Position numbers and translations under genes: made by a program. The notes beneath the pieces were generated by a model. The model did not search any database. It saw only the letters and a list, made by a program, of their open reading frames with translations, and was not told the origin of the DNA. A stretch of 64,000 nucleotides of DNA from Saccharum officinarum (Eukaryota; Streptophyta; Magnoliopsida; Poales; Poaceae): assembly GCA_020631735.1 (NCBI GenBank), contig CM036215.1, forward strand, positions 10,504,346 to 10,568,345, given 5' to 3'. The stretch's first letter is position 1; every line of letters begins with the position of its first letter. Of the stretch, positions 19,845 to 33,100 are shown piece by piece.

Positions 19845-21998
19845 ATGGCGCCACCGACCCTGATGCGGATTCCATGGGACGAGCTCCACCATGACCTCGT
19901 CGCTAAGGTCGGCGACCTCCTTCCATGCCCGGAGGACCGCCGTCGGGCGAGCTAGGTCTACCATGGATGGCGCAAGGGGTTCGCTCTATACTTGGCCAAG
20001 TGGGCCAGGCACGATGGGCTGACACGGGCCTGGCCCGAAAAAGCACGACACTAGCACGGCATGGGCACGGTGCAATAGTGCCAGGGCCAACACGGGCACG
20101 ATCTAGGGCCGTGCCTGGGCCGCAGGTCCGGGCCGCAGTGCCGGCACGGGCACGGCACAGTTAATGGGCTGGCACGATAGTGGCCCGATTATTCTTGATC
20201 GTTGGATTGATTTGTAGTAGTTTTGACCGTTGGATGGACTTGACCTAGGAATAAAAGCAACTCCCTCCTCATTCTCTCTCATTCTTCCCCTCCCAGCCGC
20301 CATTTCTTGTTTCTCTCACTAGCTACTCCTTCCGTCGTTCTCTCGAGTCTCGGCCGCAGAAACTTCTCGTGGACTCTCCGCCTCTCGCTCCCTAGGCTAG
20401 CAGCTGGCGGTCCTAGGCCACTCCCTCCCCGCTCGTCTTCTCCTCAAGGCATGGCTATACGACAACGGCGGCGCGTGCGTCCTCTTTGGCGCTCTCAGCG
20501 GCCAGGGCTGCAATGGCATGATGGCGCAGCAGCGACGACGAGGACGCGGGGGCGCAGCGGGGCCGAGAAGTGGCACGACGACGGCGAGAGGCTCGAGGCG
20601 GGGCGCGGCGAGCTCCTCGGCTCCTCCCTTGGAGCCATGGGCCGGCACAGGCATGGTGGGTCACCGTGCCTCAGCTAAGGAGCCATAGTGCCGTGCTTGG
20701 GCCGAGAGTTCGGCACGGTGGCCCGAGACGGCACGGCACGGTAGAATGTAGTGCCGTATAGTGCCGTGCCGCTGTAGTGCCGTGCCGTGCTAGGGCCGGG
20801 CCACCCGTTTGGCCAAGTATAGTTCGCTCCATACTGCCCTCTCCTGTGGCTGCTCCTCCCATCCTCTAGCGGGCCCAGCTTCCACCACTTGGCCGGCGGC
20901 TGCCGCTCCCTCCACCTCGCCGTCCCAGAGAGCGCCCACTTCTTCGGTTCGATCCCTGGTGGACGGCTTCTCCTCGCCACGGACGAATGGCATGGCCATA
21001 CACTCCTCAACGTCCACACGCAGGAGCGCATCGCCGTCCCGGCCTTGGTGACCTTCATGCCTCAAGTGGACTCCCCGCCTCCCCGGTTGTCATGCTCGTG
21101 GCTACCTTCGCTCCTGCACCTCTCAACATCGCAGCCGCCATCATCGCCGTCAGGGGCCTTTTGGTGGAGGGGGGGACCTAGCCATGTGGCATTTTGGCGC
21201 CAGGGGGACCAAGTGGCTACAGCCAGCGTCTTCCGCCCAGACGCGCGGGACGTCGTCTACCACCAGGATGCCTTCTACGTTCTGAGGAAGGACAAGAACA
21301 TTGGGCTATGCACACCTCGCGTGGATGTTGATGGGGTTCTGAATGTTACTACGCAGACTCTCTATTTCAAGTTTGAGGAGAAGAAGGAGATGGATGAGGT
21401 GGTGGTGGATCTAGCAGAGGACAATTCTAAGGAGAAATGACTTTGCAATGATGTTGGTCCCACCACTGGCTACATACTGGTCTCGCGTGGGGAACTGCTC
21501 CTGGTGGAGCGGAATGTGGATACTGAAGATTTCACCTTGATCATGATGGTCCGGACTCAGGGTTCTGAGGCGCAGTACACCTGGGTTCGCATTCCAAGCC
21601 TCGGTGGCCGGATGTTCTTCCTTGGCCGAGGAAGCTCAACGTCATATGAGGTAGATCAGTACCCAGGCTTCAAGGAGGCCATCTACTTCCTTGACGATGT
21701 CAACAGCCTGCGGAACGCAGATGACTCGGGAATGATCGAGGTTCATGATGGCTTGGCCTACCAGAATGCCAACCAAAGGCGCTACCCATCCACAAGGAAT
21801 GGAATGTTTACAGACCATGCTACACCGTGCTTTCCGCCACATGGAGACTCGCTCCACTTACTCATCTCCAGTCTGGCTGCTTCCTTAGTGATTTCAGTCT
21901 CAATGGTTATCTTTATCTACCACGTATCACGCTATGTCGCTATGCTTGATCTGATATATGTAATACAATATTGCAATGCACTTACATACCTTTACTAG
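19845..21998 (+). pseudogene. F-box/DUF295-type gene, broken by stops and an 837-bp insertion
   Basis: F-box proteins recruit substrates to SCF ubiquitin ligases; the DUF295 family is large in grasses. The ATG at 19845 gives MAPPTLMRIPWDELHHDLVA, the F-box start. An in-frame TAG occurs at about 19954. A TIR element (19986-20822) interrupts the next exon sequence. After it the same frame continues with PLLWLLLPSSSGPSFHHLAG, then SAHFFGSIPGGRLLLATDE and VVYHQDAFYVLRKD, typical DUF295 spacing. A TGA at 21438 breaks it again. The C-terminal part with FFLGRGSSTSYEVDQYPGF and IYFLDD follows in the same frame. The true end is before 21998 and not sharp. Two stops plus an insertion make it a pseudogene. 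Confidence 0.82.
19986..20822. mobile_element. TIR transposon with a GC-rich cargo, inside the F-box pseudogene
   Basis: Starts CTATACTTGGCCAA and ends TTGGCCAAGTATAG, a perfect 14-bp inverted repeat. TTCGCT lies on both sides (19980-19985 and 20823-20828). Subterminal sequence is full of GGCACGGGC/GCCGTGCC words. A GC-rich block at about 20300-20660 has no such words and could be captured host sequence. The element plus duplication is 843 bp, a multiple of three. Superfamily uncertain: a 6-bp duplication does not fit hAT (8) or Mutator (9). Confidence 0.78.
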
Positions 21999-23184
21999 AA
22001 TCCATGCTCCACTAGCTCGGTCTAACCTACTATGGGGTCATGTTAAGAGTTGTATGGAGTTTTTACCATCTATCCTGGTTTGTTGTTTCGATCAGTTTTC
22101 ATTGTCCAGAATGTTGGTGTGGTTGCTCTAAGGCCCCTTTGTATGGATGACATTTGGTCTTATCTGTTAATGAACTCTATCGCCATGTCGTATGGTTTGC
22201 TGTGGTGTTTTTGGACATGGACTTGAAATGTCGCTTACTGTCTTCCCAAATATTTGCTGTGTGTTTTTAGATATTCTGTGTTTGGTCATGTTATTTACTT
22301 TGATGTTAGGAAATCAAGCATTGCCTGTTGTGCTTAACTCTTTGGTGCACTGATGATTGCATATCAGTTTCCTCGTCCAGGGTACACATATTTCCATAAA
22401 GTATATATTCTGTAGAATGGTCCTGAGTGCAAAGGTTCTAACTGATTATCTGTGAAGGGAAAATTCTTGATTTTCTTGTGACATCTGTTTTGTGCAGTTT
22501 ATAAATTTTTCATAGGCCTGGACACTTGGATGGACATGGCCAGGCCCTAGCCGCTGGAGTTAGCGGTGACAAGGCTTCCTTTCTACTTCCGAAGGGGAGT
22601 TAAGGTGATTTTATTTTGTTTAATTGAATGAAACCAAATGTCATTCTTGACTTATGTTCACTTGTAGTGGCATTTTGACAGATATGATGATGTTCGAATT
22701 ACCTGTATTTGTATCATCACTGCAAGCTAGTACCACCATTAGCTTATCTCGTTGTTTATTTGGTTGCTGTTATTATTCTTATGTTCTTGTTGCTGATTTG
22801 AACTCTATGATGCTGATTCGAACTCTTATGATGGATGATTAAAATTGTGGAACTGATTTAGTAGCTTAGGCATCTCAAGACATTTTCTGCTTCCAGCCTT
22901 CCAGCATCCAATTTTTAGCCCTTTGTGAGGTAAACAGGAAAAAAAGTCCTTTATTTTGTACCATCTGCACACAGTTGATTCAACTTCTTCCAACATGGCA
23001 TAAGCTTTCCGTTATGGAAAGTTACAGGTTCCAACCCTATAATATACACTACCTATTATTCAACTGAGTTCATCCTTTTAGGATTATTCCTGTGTCTTAA
23101 ATAGGATCCCTGCTGTCCACCCCAAAACAGCTTGAATCCTACCGTTTTGCTTGAGGACTCCAGTTTCCCTCCAGTGGACAGAAG
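21999..23184. other. Intergenic DNA downstream of the F-box pseudogene
   Basis: AT-rich sequence without recognisable ORFs. The first few hundred bases may be former 3' untranslated sequence. Confidence 0.4.
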
Positions 23185-23690
23185 AATCATGATCGACCTA
23201 CCTTTTGCATGCACGGGGATATGAATGACATTATGAGAGCTAACGAAAAGTGGGGGCCCAACCCCTTCTAAATTTATTTTGAAATGATAATTTATATTCT
23301 CTCGTTAAACAATGTGACTTGTTTGATATTGGGTATAGTGGGCCTGCTTGACTCATAAACGCTTTACAACTATTCTACCTTTGAGCGTCTGCACAGATGT
23401 CTTGCTAATGAAAATTATCAAGCTTTTTCCAAACAATGGTTTGTATCATCTTCGTATGTTATACAGTGACCAGCATGCTCCCATCCTTGCTGTTATCAAC
23501 TCCAAAACACCTAAACCAAAAAGAAGATTTCAGTTTGAAAATTGGTGGTTCTCTGAACATGATTACATCTATCTTCTACTCTATAATGGAACAATGCAAA
23601 CAATCCTATGTCCACCATTACCACCAAGATTTCTGTCCCTCAGAGAGATGGGTTTGCCTTTATGAATCCCAGTTTGTGCACCCAGTAAAC
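23185..23690 (+). pseudogene. LINE (L1-type) endonuclease fragment
   Basis: Read across three frames it shows plant LINE ORF2 endonuclease landmarks in order: GDMNDIMRANEKWGPNP, then a block ending in GIVGLL, then ERLHRCLANENYQAF, NNGLYHLRMLYSD, HAPILAVI and RRFQFENWW. Frame changes and stops show a decayed, truncated copy. It lacks the reverse transcriptase. Confidence 0.7.
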
Positions 23691-24385
23691 TAACACCATT
23701 AAATCACATACCTACCCCGTAGGCTTCACCACGATCCAACAGACATGGTCACTTCAAGGCTTCAACGCTCCATGCCCCGCCCCTAGCATGTACCGCGCAA
23801 CGCTCGGCCAGAGTTCGATTTCAACCTCGCACCCCCACGCCCCATTTTCTTCTCTTCTCAAAAAAGAAACGGCAGGTGAGATTGGGGCGGGATTATTAAC
23901 TTCTAACCATTATAACGATTGGCATCTTCTCATATAGCACTTTAACGGTTGTTATTATATTTTCACCAGCGGAGAGAGAAAATGAATACAAAAAATACCA
24001 AATTTGCTCGCATGGCACGTCAGCCCCTCATACGATGTGTGAAATGTTAATGCTGCCCCTCCCCTATTCTTACACCTAGCGCGGCCCCCACACGCGCCGC
24101 GACATGGATCCGAGTTAGCACCAGCCTGCACCGCGTGACCGAGGTGCTCCGGAGGCCACTGCCCGGGCCACGCAGGACCTGCCGTTCTCCACGCACACGC
24201 TCGACAAGCTCGCCAACATCTTTGTGCAGGCAAGGAGGCACTCTCCTAGGTAGGACGCGATGGCGAGCGTCATTTGGTGCACGCCCCTGGGAGAGGTGAG
24301 CGTGAGGGATGTCGTGTTGAGGACGTCGAGCGACGCGGCCGAGAAGGTTGCCGATGCCGCCACTGCTGCAGCGGCAGATGGTGGT
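23691..24385. other. Unassigned sequence between LINE and gypsy relics
   Basis: 23691-24060 is intergenic. 24060-24385 is GC-rich, open in several frames, and matches no family I know; it is not collinear with a gypsy pol after the RT end. Confidence 0.35.
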
Positions 24386-25081
24386 GACTGCGGCGATCTT
24401 GCTCGGTTCTGTTGCCACTCCAATACCAGAAATGATATGGCCAAGATACTCCACTTCCTGCTGAGCGAACGAGCGCTTTGATAGCTTGATGAAGAAATGA
24501 TTAGTCCGGATACAAACACCTCCATGAGCAACCGCATATGTTTGTCCAGTGTCTTAGAGTAAATCGGAGTATCGTCCATGAAGACGAGAACACCTATGCG
24601 TAACAGATGGCGGAAGATCAAATTCATTATGCTATGGAATGTCACCGGTGCATTTGTTAGTCCGAACGGCATCACGAGAAACTCATAAAGACCGTCATGT
24701 GCCTTGAACACTATCTTGAGTATCGCCCAGAGCAATGTGAATCTGATGGTACCCGGCACGGAATTCAAGCTTCGAGAACCACTGTGCACCTGCCAATTCA
24801 TCAATCAACTCATCGACAACCAACATTGGATACTTATTTTCACCGTGAAGGCATTCAAGTGCCGGTAGTCTACACAAAAGCGCCACGTGTTATTTTTCTT
24901 GCAGACCAGCAACACCGGCAAAGCATACGGGCGGGAGCTAGCCGTGATGATGCCATCAGAGGGCATTTGAGCAAGCTGTTTCTCTATTTCATCCAACTGC
25001 GCTAGAGAGTAGTGATACACCCGAACATTGATCGAAGAAGTTCCTGGAAACAGCTCAATATGGTGATCAAAGGGACGCTAA

Positions 25082-25935
25082 GGCTGTCCGCACTGGAGAC
25101 GGTATGTCGTCTGCTATCTAATTTTGCGGATCCATTTAGCGTCAAAATCAGCTGCAGCAGGCAGGGTTTTTTTTATCGGCCGAAAGTCGCCGATATTTCC
25201 GAAATTTCCTTTCTATCTCTAGGGTCCGATAAAATTTGATATCAGCCAAATTTTTCCCTTCTTTCCTGTTTCTACACAGATAATCCAAAATCAGCCACGC
25301 GACGGTCCGACACTTATAATGATTTATTCTTATTTTGATTTGTGAACGGGTGATGTTTAATATCTTAGGAATAGTTTCAAGTCAAATTCTACAAATTTTT
25401 TGAAAAAAAAATCACTTTTTTTTTAAAATTTGGTCCGATATTTCCGATATATCTTGCTTATCCTCTTTATCCATGACGTCCGATAAATTTTAATTTCCGA
25501 TAATGAAAACCTTGGCAGCAGGTACTCCATCTCATCCGGTAAAGAGAGCTCGTCCGGCATATATAGCAACATATAGCACCTACGCAAAACCGGGCAGGCC
25601 CACCACGCGCAGTGGCTGCGCGCGCATGCACGCGCATGCGGGGAGGTCTGTGGCAGGCCCTACTTGTTCAGTACTAAAAAAATATTATAACCCACAAACC
25701 AAAAAACCAAATTAAATTCCGATTGCACCGTTGAATTCATTTCAATAAATTTTTCAAAACTAGATCTCACATGAATATATTTAGATAAAGTGACAAGTGG
25801 GCCCCACAGTGACTAGGATGAATAGAGGATGATATAGAGGATGGATGGGTGCGGAAGAATTGGGTATATAGGAGAAAATCTTGGTGACTAGGATGTATAG
25901 AGGATGAATTTAGAGTACCACGAGTGCGGATAGTC
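25082..25935. mobile_element. PIF/Harbinger-like TIR element inside the gypsy relic
   Basis: Ends GGCTGTCCGCACT and AGTGCGGATAGTC form imperfect inverted repeats. TAA lies on both sides (25079-25081 and 25936-25938), fitting the 3-bp TWA duplication of PIF/Harbinger. Gypsy coding sequence continues on both flanks. It contains another element at 25162-25514. Confidence 0.75.
25162..25514. mobile_element. hAT-type MITE nested in the TIR element
   Basis: Ends CAGGGTTTTTTTTATCGG and CCGATAATGAAAACCTTG are inverted repeats (15 of 18). The 8-bp target duplication GCAGCAGG flanks it at 25154-25161 and 25515-25522. 353 bp, no ORF; rich in TTCCGATA words. Confidence 0.85.
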
Positions 25936-26215
25936 TAAGGAGGCAACTGATGGGGCTCCTGAAAGATGTCTGAGTACTGATCCAACAGTGCCTGAATGCA
26001 AGCAGGTAGCTGTAGCTGACCCGACACAACAATAGAATCTATATCGAGGTCCCCCAAGTTGGACACTGGTTTGGCCGAGTTGGCTTTAATTGGAGACACT
26101 TACTGACAGCACCACGTCGCACCATACCCTTCAACTGAATAGAACAGATGGGGCCACAGCCTAAAACTGACGGCTTGAGGCCATGAAGAGTAATTTGTTG
26201 ATCTACATTGCAACT

Positions 26216-27101
26216 AAGGAATAAAAACTTTATAGTCTTGTTGATATAAATTGCATCCTACATTACTTAGAAATAAAATTGAATGTGTCCATAAATGAAT
26301 CTAATGTTTTCTAATTCGTGACTATGACAACATCATATATCTTAGTTGATTAGGGACATAGAGATTTAGGAATTGGTGTAGCCCATGGAGGAGGAAGAGA
26401 AGGGAGCCCCGTGCGGCTCTATATATCCCCCGTGCCGCGCTAAGCTCATTAGCGCTGCAGGGGGGCCACGTCAGCAGGTCAACGGGCCAACGAATCGCTA
26501 TGCTGGCATCCCTGCTGTGCTAATGCATATTTGTTGTGCTAAGAGTTTGGCGCGACCAAAATAATTATTTTTTAAAAAAATTATTGGGATTAGAATTAAT
26601 TTTTTAAAAAAATGGATTAATAAAAAATCCCAGGCGCCAGACATGGAGCCATCTGTCCATGAGTTTTCGTAGATTTTCTTTTAGAAAAATGAGTTTTCGT
26701 AGATTTTTTTTGAGCAACATGAGTTTTTTTTTAGGGGAAAAGCATTTCCATTACTGAAAAGACGCTGAATCATCAGCAATTAAATACAAGTTCGTAGATT
26801 AAAAATGGGACTCCGAGCATAGTTGACGATTCAAAAGTAAAAAAATTTAAACACCTTGCTCTCGTGGGCCGAGTTGATCTAACTGTTGCAAAGGGGCACC
26901 CATGAGAGGCCTTACATTCCCTTGGCCCAGTTTGCTACTCGGAACCCTTCCGATAGTAGGGTTTTTTTTTTTTTTTTGAATCTACCGATAGTAGGGTTTT
27001 AAGTATCCGTCGCCTCCGATGGCACCGGCAGCCGCAGCGGCCGCGCCACCCTATTCCAATTCCGCAATTCCGCGTTTGGCAGCGAAGTGAAGGCAGCGGC
27101 T
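26216..27101 (+). other. Upstream region of the helicase gene
   Basis: AT-rich with A and T runs. A short word GAGTTTTCGTAGATTTT recurs at about 26661 and 26690. A clear TATA box is not evident. The last 100 bases are GC-richer and probably hold the 5' leader of the helicase. Confidence 0.4.
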
Positions 27102-30100
27102 ATGATCGCGGGGTCCGGCGATGCGCAAGTGACGGCGCATTGTGCGTCTACGTTCGCAGATCTGGGCGTTTGCTCGGAGCTGGTGGACGCGTGCGACACC
27201 TTAGGATGGAAGCAGCCAACAAAGATCCAGAGCGAGGCCATACCCTATGCTCTCAAAGCAAAGGTATTGTCTTTTTATATTCTGCAATACGATCCGCCAC
27301 GCATGCAACTTGTAATCGAGGTTGGGAGCTCTTAATTTGGATTTGACATGTGAAGGGATGGACTTGATCGCGCTGGCGCAGACGGGGTCGGGGAAGACGG
27401 CCGCTTTTGTGCTGCCGATTCTGCAGGCGCTGCTTGAGCACCGCAGACCTTTCTTCGCTTGCGTGCTTTCGCCAACGAGGTCGGGTTCATTATTTTTTCT
27501 CAAAAAATGGCAGTTTGTAATTTTGACAGTTTATAATTCCAGTGTATGCTCTATTAATGTTGGATGTTGGATTGTGGTGTCCCAGGGAGTTGGCAATTCA
27601 AATCGCTGAGCAGTTTGAGGCTCTGGGATCGGCTATTGGCTTAGTCTGCTCAGTAGTGAGTGGCAGAGGCACCAAGATTTTGGATTTCGTTATTTGCTTC
27701 ATGGTTCACTACTCTTCTCGTCTCCTCCTTCGGTGATTGAACTTTGACGAGTTAGGGTAGGATTGAGGTGCAGGGTGGAAAGGCCAGAGAAGAGGTCATA
27801 GGGTGGGCACTGGGCAGGGACTCGTGGGAAGATTCTGCAGTGAGCACTGGTACAATGCCACCACTGAGATGGGGGAAGATTGTGGTTGGGAAGTTTTGTG
27901 AAAAAGAAAATGTGTGTGGTTTGGTTATTTTGGATGGTGGAACCTTCCCTGGTTCCCCCTTGTTTTTCTTCTTTTGGTTATTGTTGTGGAGCTTCAAATA
28001 TGCATCAACTTAGCTATGTGAATCAGGGTTGACGTATGAAAACAAAATGTTCTATATGTCAAATGATGAAGCATGGACCTTAGTTCCCTAAGTAGGGTTG
28101 GCTAATTGCACTAGAGGTACAACTTGTGCAGACAGGTGCAAGTAAGTCATAGCTCTTTAATCTGTAAAAAATAAAATCATATGTTGATTTGCTGGTGCAC
28201 TTTTCTGTATCTAAGGGAGTGTGTTTGTCATGCGGCTATAGTATGACATCCAGGTAAGCGTCCTATTCATCAGATTCATGTCGTGTCACATGCTGCACCT
28301 GTAAATCAATTTTCTTGACATTCAAGTATGTGCAAAAAACTTTGACCTACTTGCACCCATGATGCACGTTGTTGTACCTCCATTCCATTTTATGCTTTTA
28401 AGACCTTAGATTAGGTATACGTCAATGTGTCATAAGTTCAATACATTTCAACTGATTGCTCTTTGAGCCAATGTTGTTCCATTTCACACTCTTTGTTAGT
28501 TTTGCTTCCATCACTAAAAGCATTTTATTATTCTCTCTAATCATCATTACTCACTACTAGAAACCCGAAATACCCTGACGGTGTTGATTTTTTTTGACGG
28601 TTATTGAGAAAACCGTCAGGGTTAAATAAATTTCTTTGACGGTTTGAAAAAAACAGGTAGGGAAAATGTATAACCGTCAGAGAAATTCATATTAACCTGT
28701 GGGTTTAGGAAACCGACAGGGTAAATAATTACCCTGTCGGTTTTAATATTTACCCTGACGATGATCTGTATTACACCCAGGGAAATTATCTGAAGGCACG
28801 AAAATGTTAAGAAAAGCAAGTTTCGGCCATCCTCCAAAGATTGAGAGGCGGGCCAAAGGCCCACCAAAAATTTCGCTCCCGCTATCTTTTTTTAAGGAGA
28901 AGCGTATTCAGGCTGGAAAAAAAAGAAAAAAAGCAAACCCTATCCATTCACTTCGGCTGGCCGCACCCGCCGCATTCTTTCCAGCCGCATTCTTTCCCCA
29001 CGCGCGCCGCCGGGGGTCGCGAATCCTTCCCACACGCCGCGGCTTCCTCCTCCCACGGCGCCGATTCCTCCCACGCCGCCCGCTCCCCACGCCGCGTCCT
29101 CCCCAAGCCGCCGCTCCTCCGCGCCTTCCCCACGCCGCGGGTGCCTTCGACTCCTTCACGCGCGCCGCCGGGGTCGCGACTCCTTCCCACGCGCCGCGTC
29201 TTCCTCCTCCCACGCCACCGATCGCTCCCACGCCGCCCACTCCCCACGCCGCGTCCTCCCCAAGCCACCGCTCCTCCGCGCCTTCCCCACGCCGCTCCGC
29301 GCACTGGACAGGACGCCGCGGGTGCCTTCTCCACACCGCTCTCTACCCCGTCCGCCCCAAGCTGCCCCTCGGTGACTCGACGCCGTCGCAGCTCTCCCCT
29401 GCGGATCCTCCACGCCGACGGATCGGACGCCGCAGCTCCCCCGGACACCACTGGAATCCTCCTCAGTTTCCGGCGAGGAACACACTGCTGCTCCTACTCC
29501 ACGCCTACGAGCAGCAGAGGTCCGGCGGTGAAGGCAGCGATACCAGATCTGGAGAAAAGGTCGTGACTGAAGATCCACGCTGGTGGTGAAGGGTCCGTGA
29601 GGAGCTTCCTGCTTCCAGAATCAGGGTTAGCCTTTGTTTTTTTCTCCTTGTGATGTTGTTTGCGTACATTATACTTGTGGCATTTGGCTATGCTTCAGTT
29701 TAAAGGTACATTGTATCATGTATGTGTTACACAACACAACCGCACTTGCATGTTGTGGTACTATAAATTTAAAGGATTACCGTTACTAGCATTCTTTTTC
29801 TTTTGCGAATGGTACTAGCATTACTGAATCAAATAAAAATGTTAGGGGCATGTTTGGATGTCGGCCACAACTAGCCACACTTAGGGTCCGTTTGGATGAC
29901 GTCCAGAAAGTGCCGCGCTCAGTCTTTGGCCGCGCCAAAAGTGCGAACTCGATTTCGTCCGCCGAACTTGCGGCACGTTTTAGCGAGGAAATTGAACTAG
30001 CGAGCGTTGGCGAGGCCGTGGCATGCCATAACTGCTGCTACGAACCAAACGGGAGCCAAAATTGTGGTGCGGTAACTGCGGCACGGTGTGGCAAGGTTTG

Positions 30101-33100
30101 GTTATGAACCAAACACACCCTTAAGCTTAGGTATCTGCCACACTCGTGGCTTGCCACACTCTGTGGCAAATTTAGAGTGTTTGGTTGATGACTAAGTTGT
30201 GGTAAAATCATTATGGCTGCTGTTTGGTTTGTTGCTACAAATGTTAGGTAAAAAGATGTGGTAGGTATTTGGATTGCAGCCACATGTTAGTAAAAACATC
30301 CCAATAGCTATCATATTTCAGCATCAACCAAGTCCCCAAACACGCAGAGAAAGAATTTTTCAGGGGATAACAGATTGCAAGGACTGACCAAAATTACCAT
30401 GAACAGAAAGATGTAACTGTTTACCTTTCAAATGTATGCACTGATAAATTCGTGAATGCATAAAACAACTGCTGCAAAAATGGTGCAATATGTTTTTTCA
30501 GTGTGCATATACAGTAGGTCAAAGTTGAATTTAAATGTGTGCCTAACTGCGTATAGTAAGAGGAACAGGTATAACAGAGGCAGTATTGTGGGGGCATGTA
30601 CTTTACCTTTTCAGCGGTGTTTGTGTGAACTTATTTAGGCAAAGGTTAGTCTTGTGTCCATCAGACCAGTGTGTTCAACATCAGGAAAAGAGACTATAGG
30701 TAAGTTGACAGGTTGAGGCTCACCATTAAGTATAGAAGTAGTGAGTTCGATGACAGAAACAACTGTTTATGTCATAGAGTTGGCATCTATAAAAACAAAT
30801 AATTTCTATTGAGAGGGAAAGAAACTAATTTTCAGATTTGACATAAGAAAGCAAATCAAACGATTTATGGAGATCAAAGCACGAACTGGCTGCGCATGAA
30901 TCAGTACCGGGAGATGGATGGATCATTGGATCTTCACCTGGCTGATTGGATTTGCCTCAGTTGTGGCTTCCGATTCCACATCCACATCCACAAGACCACC
31001 GCCTGTACAAGATCCAAAGTCAATGAGTTCTGAAGAGCCAATACATGATGTCTATCAAGAGGAAGGATTGGATGGTACCTTTGTTATTGAATTGGGGGAT
31101 GCATTGGACACCATAATCTCATTGGGCTCCGATGAGATAACTGACCCAAAAGACTTGGAAACAATAGAGAAGGCTGTTGTTCAAGATGAAGAATATGATG
31201 AAGAAGATGTTGAGGAAGAGTATGAAAGCACAGAAGAAGAGGAGGAACCAATGGATGAAGAGGCCGAGGAGACTTATGATCCAAATGATTTCTGATCTAG
31301 TCATAAACTGCAATTTGGAAAAACTTGTTCCAATATATAGTCCTAGTAAAATTAATGTGATGTAATGCAGTTGGTTGTCTGACAACCAGAACTATTCAAT
31401 CTACTATTATTACTTGTGTGTACTATTTAATTTTAGCTTGTTGTTCACCTTCTAAATTTATTTGTTGTTTTTTACTTGCTGGTTAATCATTGCATCCATT
31501 TACCTTTTGTGCAGACTTAACTTTTGTCCTGACTATTTAATTCCTATGCTAATTTACTCTACTTTTTGTGCAGATGACTCGTGCCATTCGTCATGTTCGA
31601 ACCAGTCGTGCTACTAGCAATCGTGGCTCCCATGGCAGTGCATCTCATGGTGCTGGTACAGCCTCTGCTAGTGATGCCACCCAAAGGACCAGAAGTGCTC
31701 CTGTCCAAGAAGAGCCACCTAAAAAAAGAGGAAGGAAGCCAGGGCGCGTGACAGAATTAGCACTACCTAAGCCTGGTACCAAGGTGCTTCTTGAACCAAG
31801 TGGTGACAAGTGAGTACATTACTAATTGATGATTCATTTTATTATAAATATCTGAACACCTAAATAAAACAAATATGTGTGACTGTAGGCAGTTTAGCTA
31901 TGTTGGTTATGAGAACAAGGATACCCCTTACAAATACATGTCTCAAGTTGGAGTCATTCTTAAGAGAGAATACCCTACTGTGTTGGTTGAGGACAGAGAC
32001 GAGAATAGCACTGGCAGTAGTGGTCCAGTTCATAATCAGAAAGCACAAAAGCTGATTGTAAGCATGCTCTACTTTGATATATGGAAACCACTTACTTTTC
32101 AGATTCTTATTTTATGGTGCAAGTGACTACTTTATGTATGAACATTGTTTCTAGATGAAGTGGATGGAGAGCATGGGCACATGGAAGGGGAAGGGGATGT
32201 GGAAGAGGAAAGCCAACAAGTGCATGAGCAAGAGTTGAATGGCAAGGTCTTGTATGACCTCTCTGGTGGCACGCCCCATGGACGATTTGCCATTGCAAAT
32301 GGTGCTGTTAGGGCAGCTGATATCAGGTCAGCCGCGAAGGAAAACAATATCCGTCCATCAAATTCAGTTTCTAGGCAAAGCATGGAGCGAGAAGTTGCAC
32401 ATCTACGACGAGAAAACACAAGGCTACAACAGGAAAAGGACAATTTAGGCAAAGTGGCAATAGGCATGATGGTGGTACGTGCAAATATTCATCTAAGATT
32501 TGTTGTTTCGAACAACATTTGTTCACATTAACAAGTGGTACATATTCATGTGCAGCACCTTTATCGGCGTGTGGGCGAGGAAGTTCCAGAGGAAGCGCTA
32601 AGCATTCTGTCAGCAACACAACCAACTGTGAGTATATAAAAAATATTCTATTAGCTGTAAATCATAGGTGGAAAATAATAAAAGTGAAGGGAATTTTACT
32701 GTCCATTGTATGGCATACAATTTAGGCATTTAGCTCCTATGTTTCAGTTAGCCTAACTAGAGCTTTATGGTATTCAGCATGGCAGTACCCAGTGCACCAG
32801 TGAGGAAGTGGCCTCATGTTGATTCTTTTGTAGCTATGGACTTTAGTTGCACAGAATCACATAATCATGTTACGCTGAGATTCCAATGTCATCTTGTGGT
32901 AAGGTAGACATTCACATTATTTCGGTTTTGAAATACTGGGAAGAATTAGTATGTTATGCTGAACTGATTTTGGACTAGTGGTATTAAAATGTCAGTACCA
33001 CCTTTTGTTTTCAGCTGGCCATATTTTAGCTAAAACATCTTAGCTGAACATCTTTTGTTTTCTGAACATCTTAGCTGAACATTCTTAGCTGAAAACATCT

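Larger units (their letters stand above)
24386..26215 (-). pseudogene. Ty3/gypsy pol relic (spacer and reverse transcriptase)
   Basis: On the minus strand from 26215: a spacer with LDQYSDIFQEPHQLPP, then an 854-bp insertion, then RT motifs RPFDHHIELFPG, WRFCVDYRHLNAFTVK, ELAGAQWFSKLEFRAGYHQI, FLVMPFGLTNAP and VLVFMDD, ending with EYLGHIISG near 24440 and EPSKIAAV near 24386. Stops and frame changes are frequent. No LTRs are seen, so only an internal fragment remains. It belongs to a different gypsy lineage from the element at 1-11507. Confidence 0.85.

Noticed and set aside
28804..29589. A 261-codon protein in the CACTA element
   Set aside because: Low-complexity GC-rich tandem duplication, open in several frames on both strands; kept only as a repeat.
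30918..31295. A second histone-like or chaperone-like acidic protein matching the chromovirus ORF
   Set aside because: Only the acidic composition is shared; there is no H3-like start and no sequence similarity.
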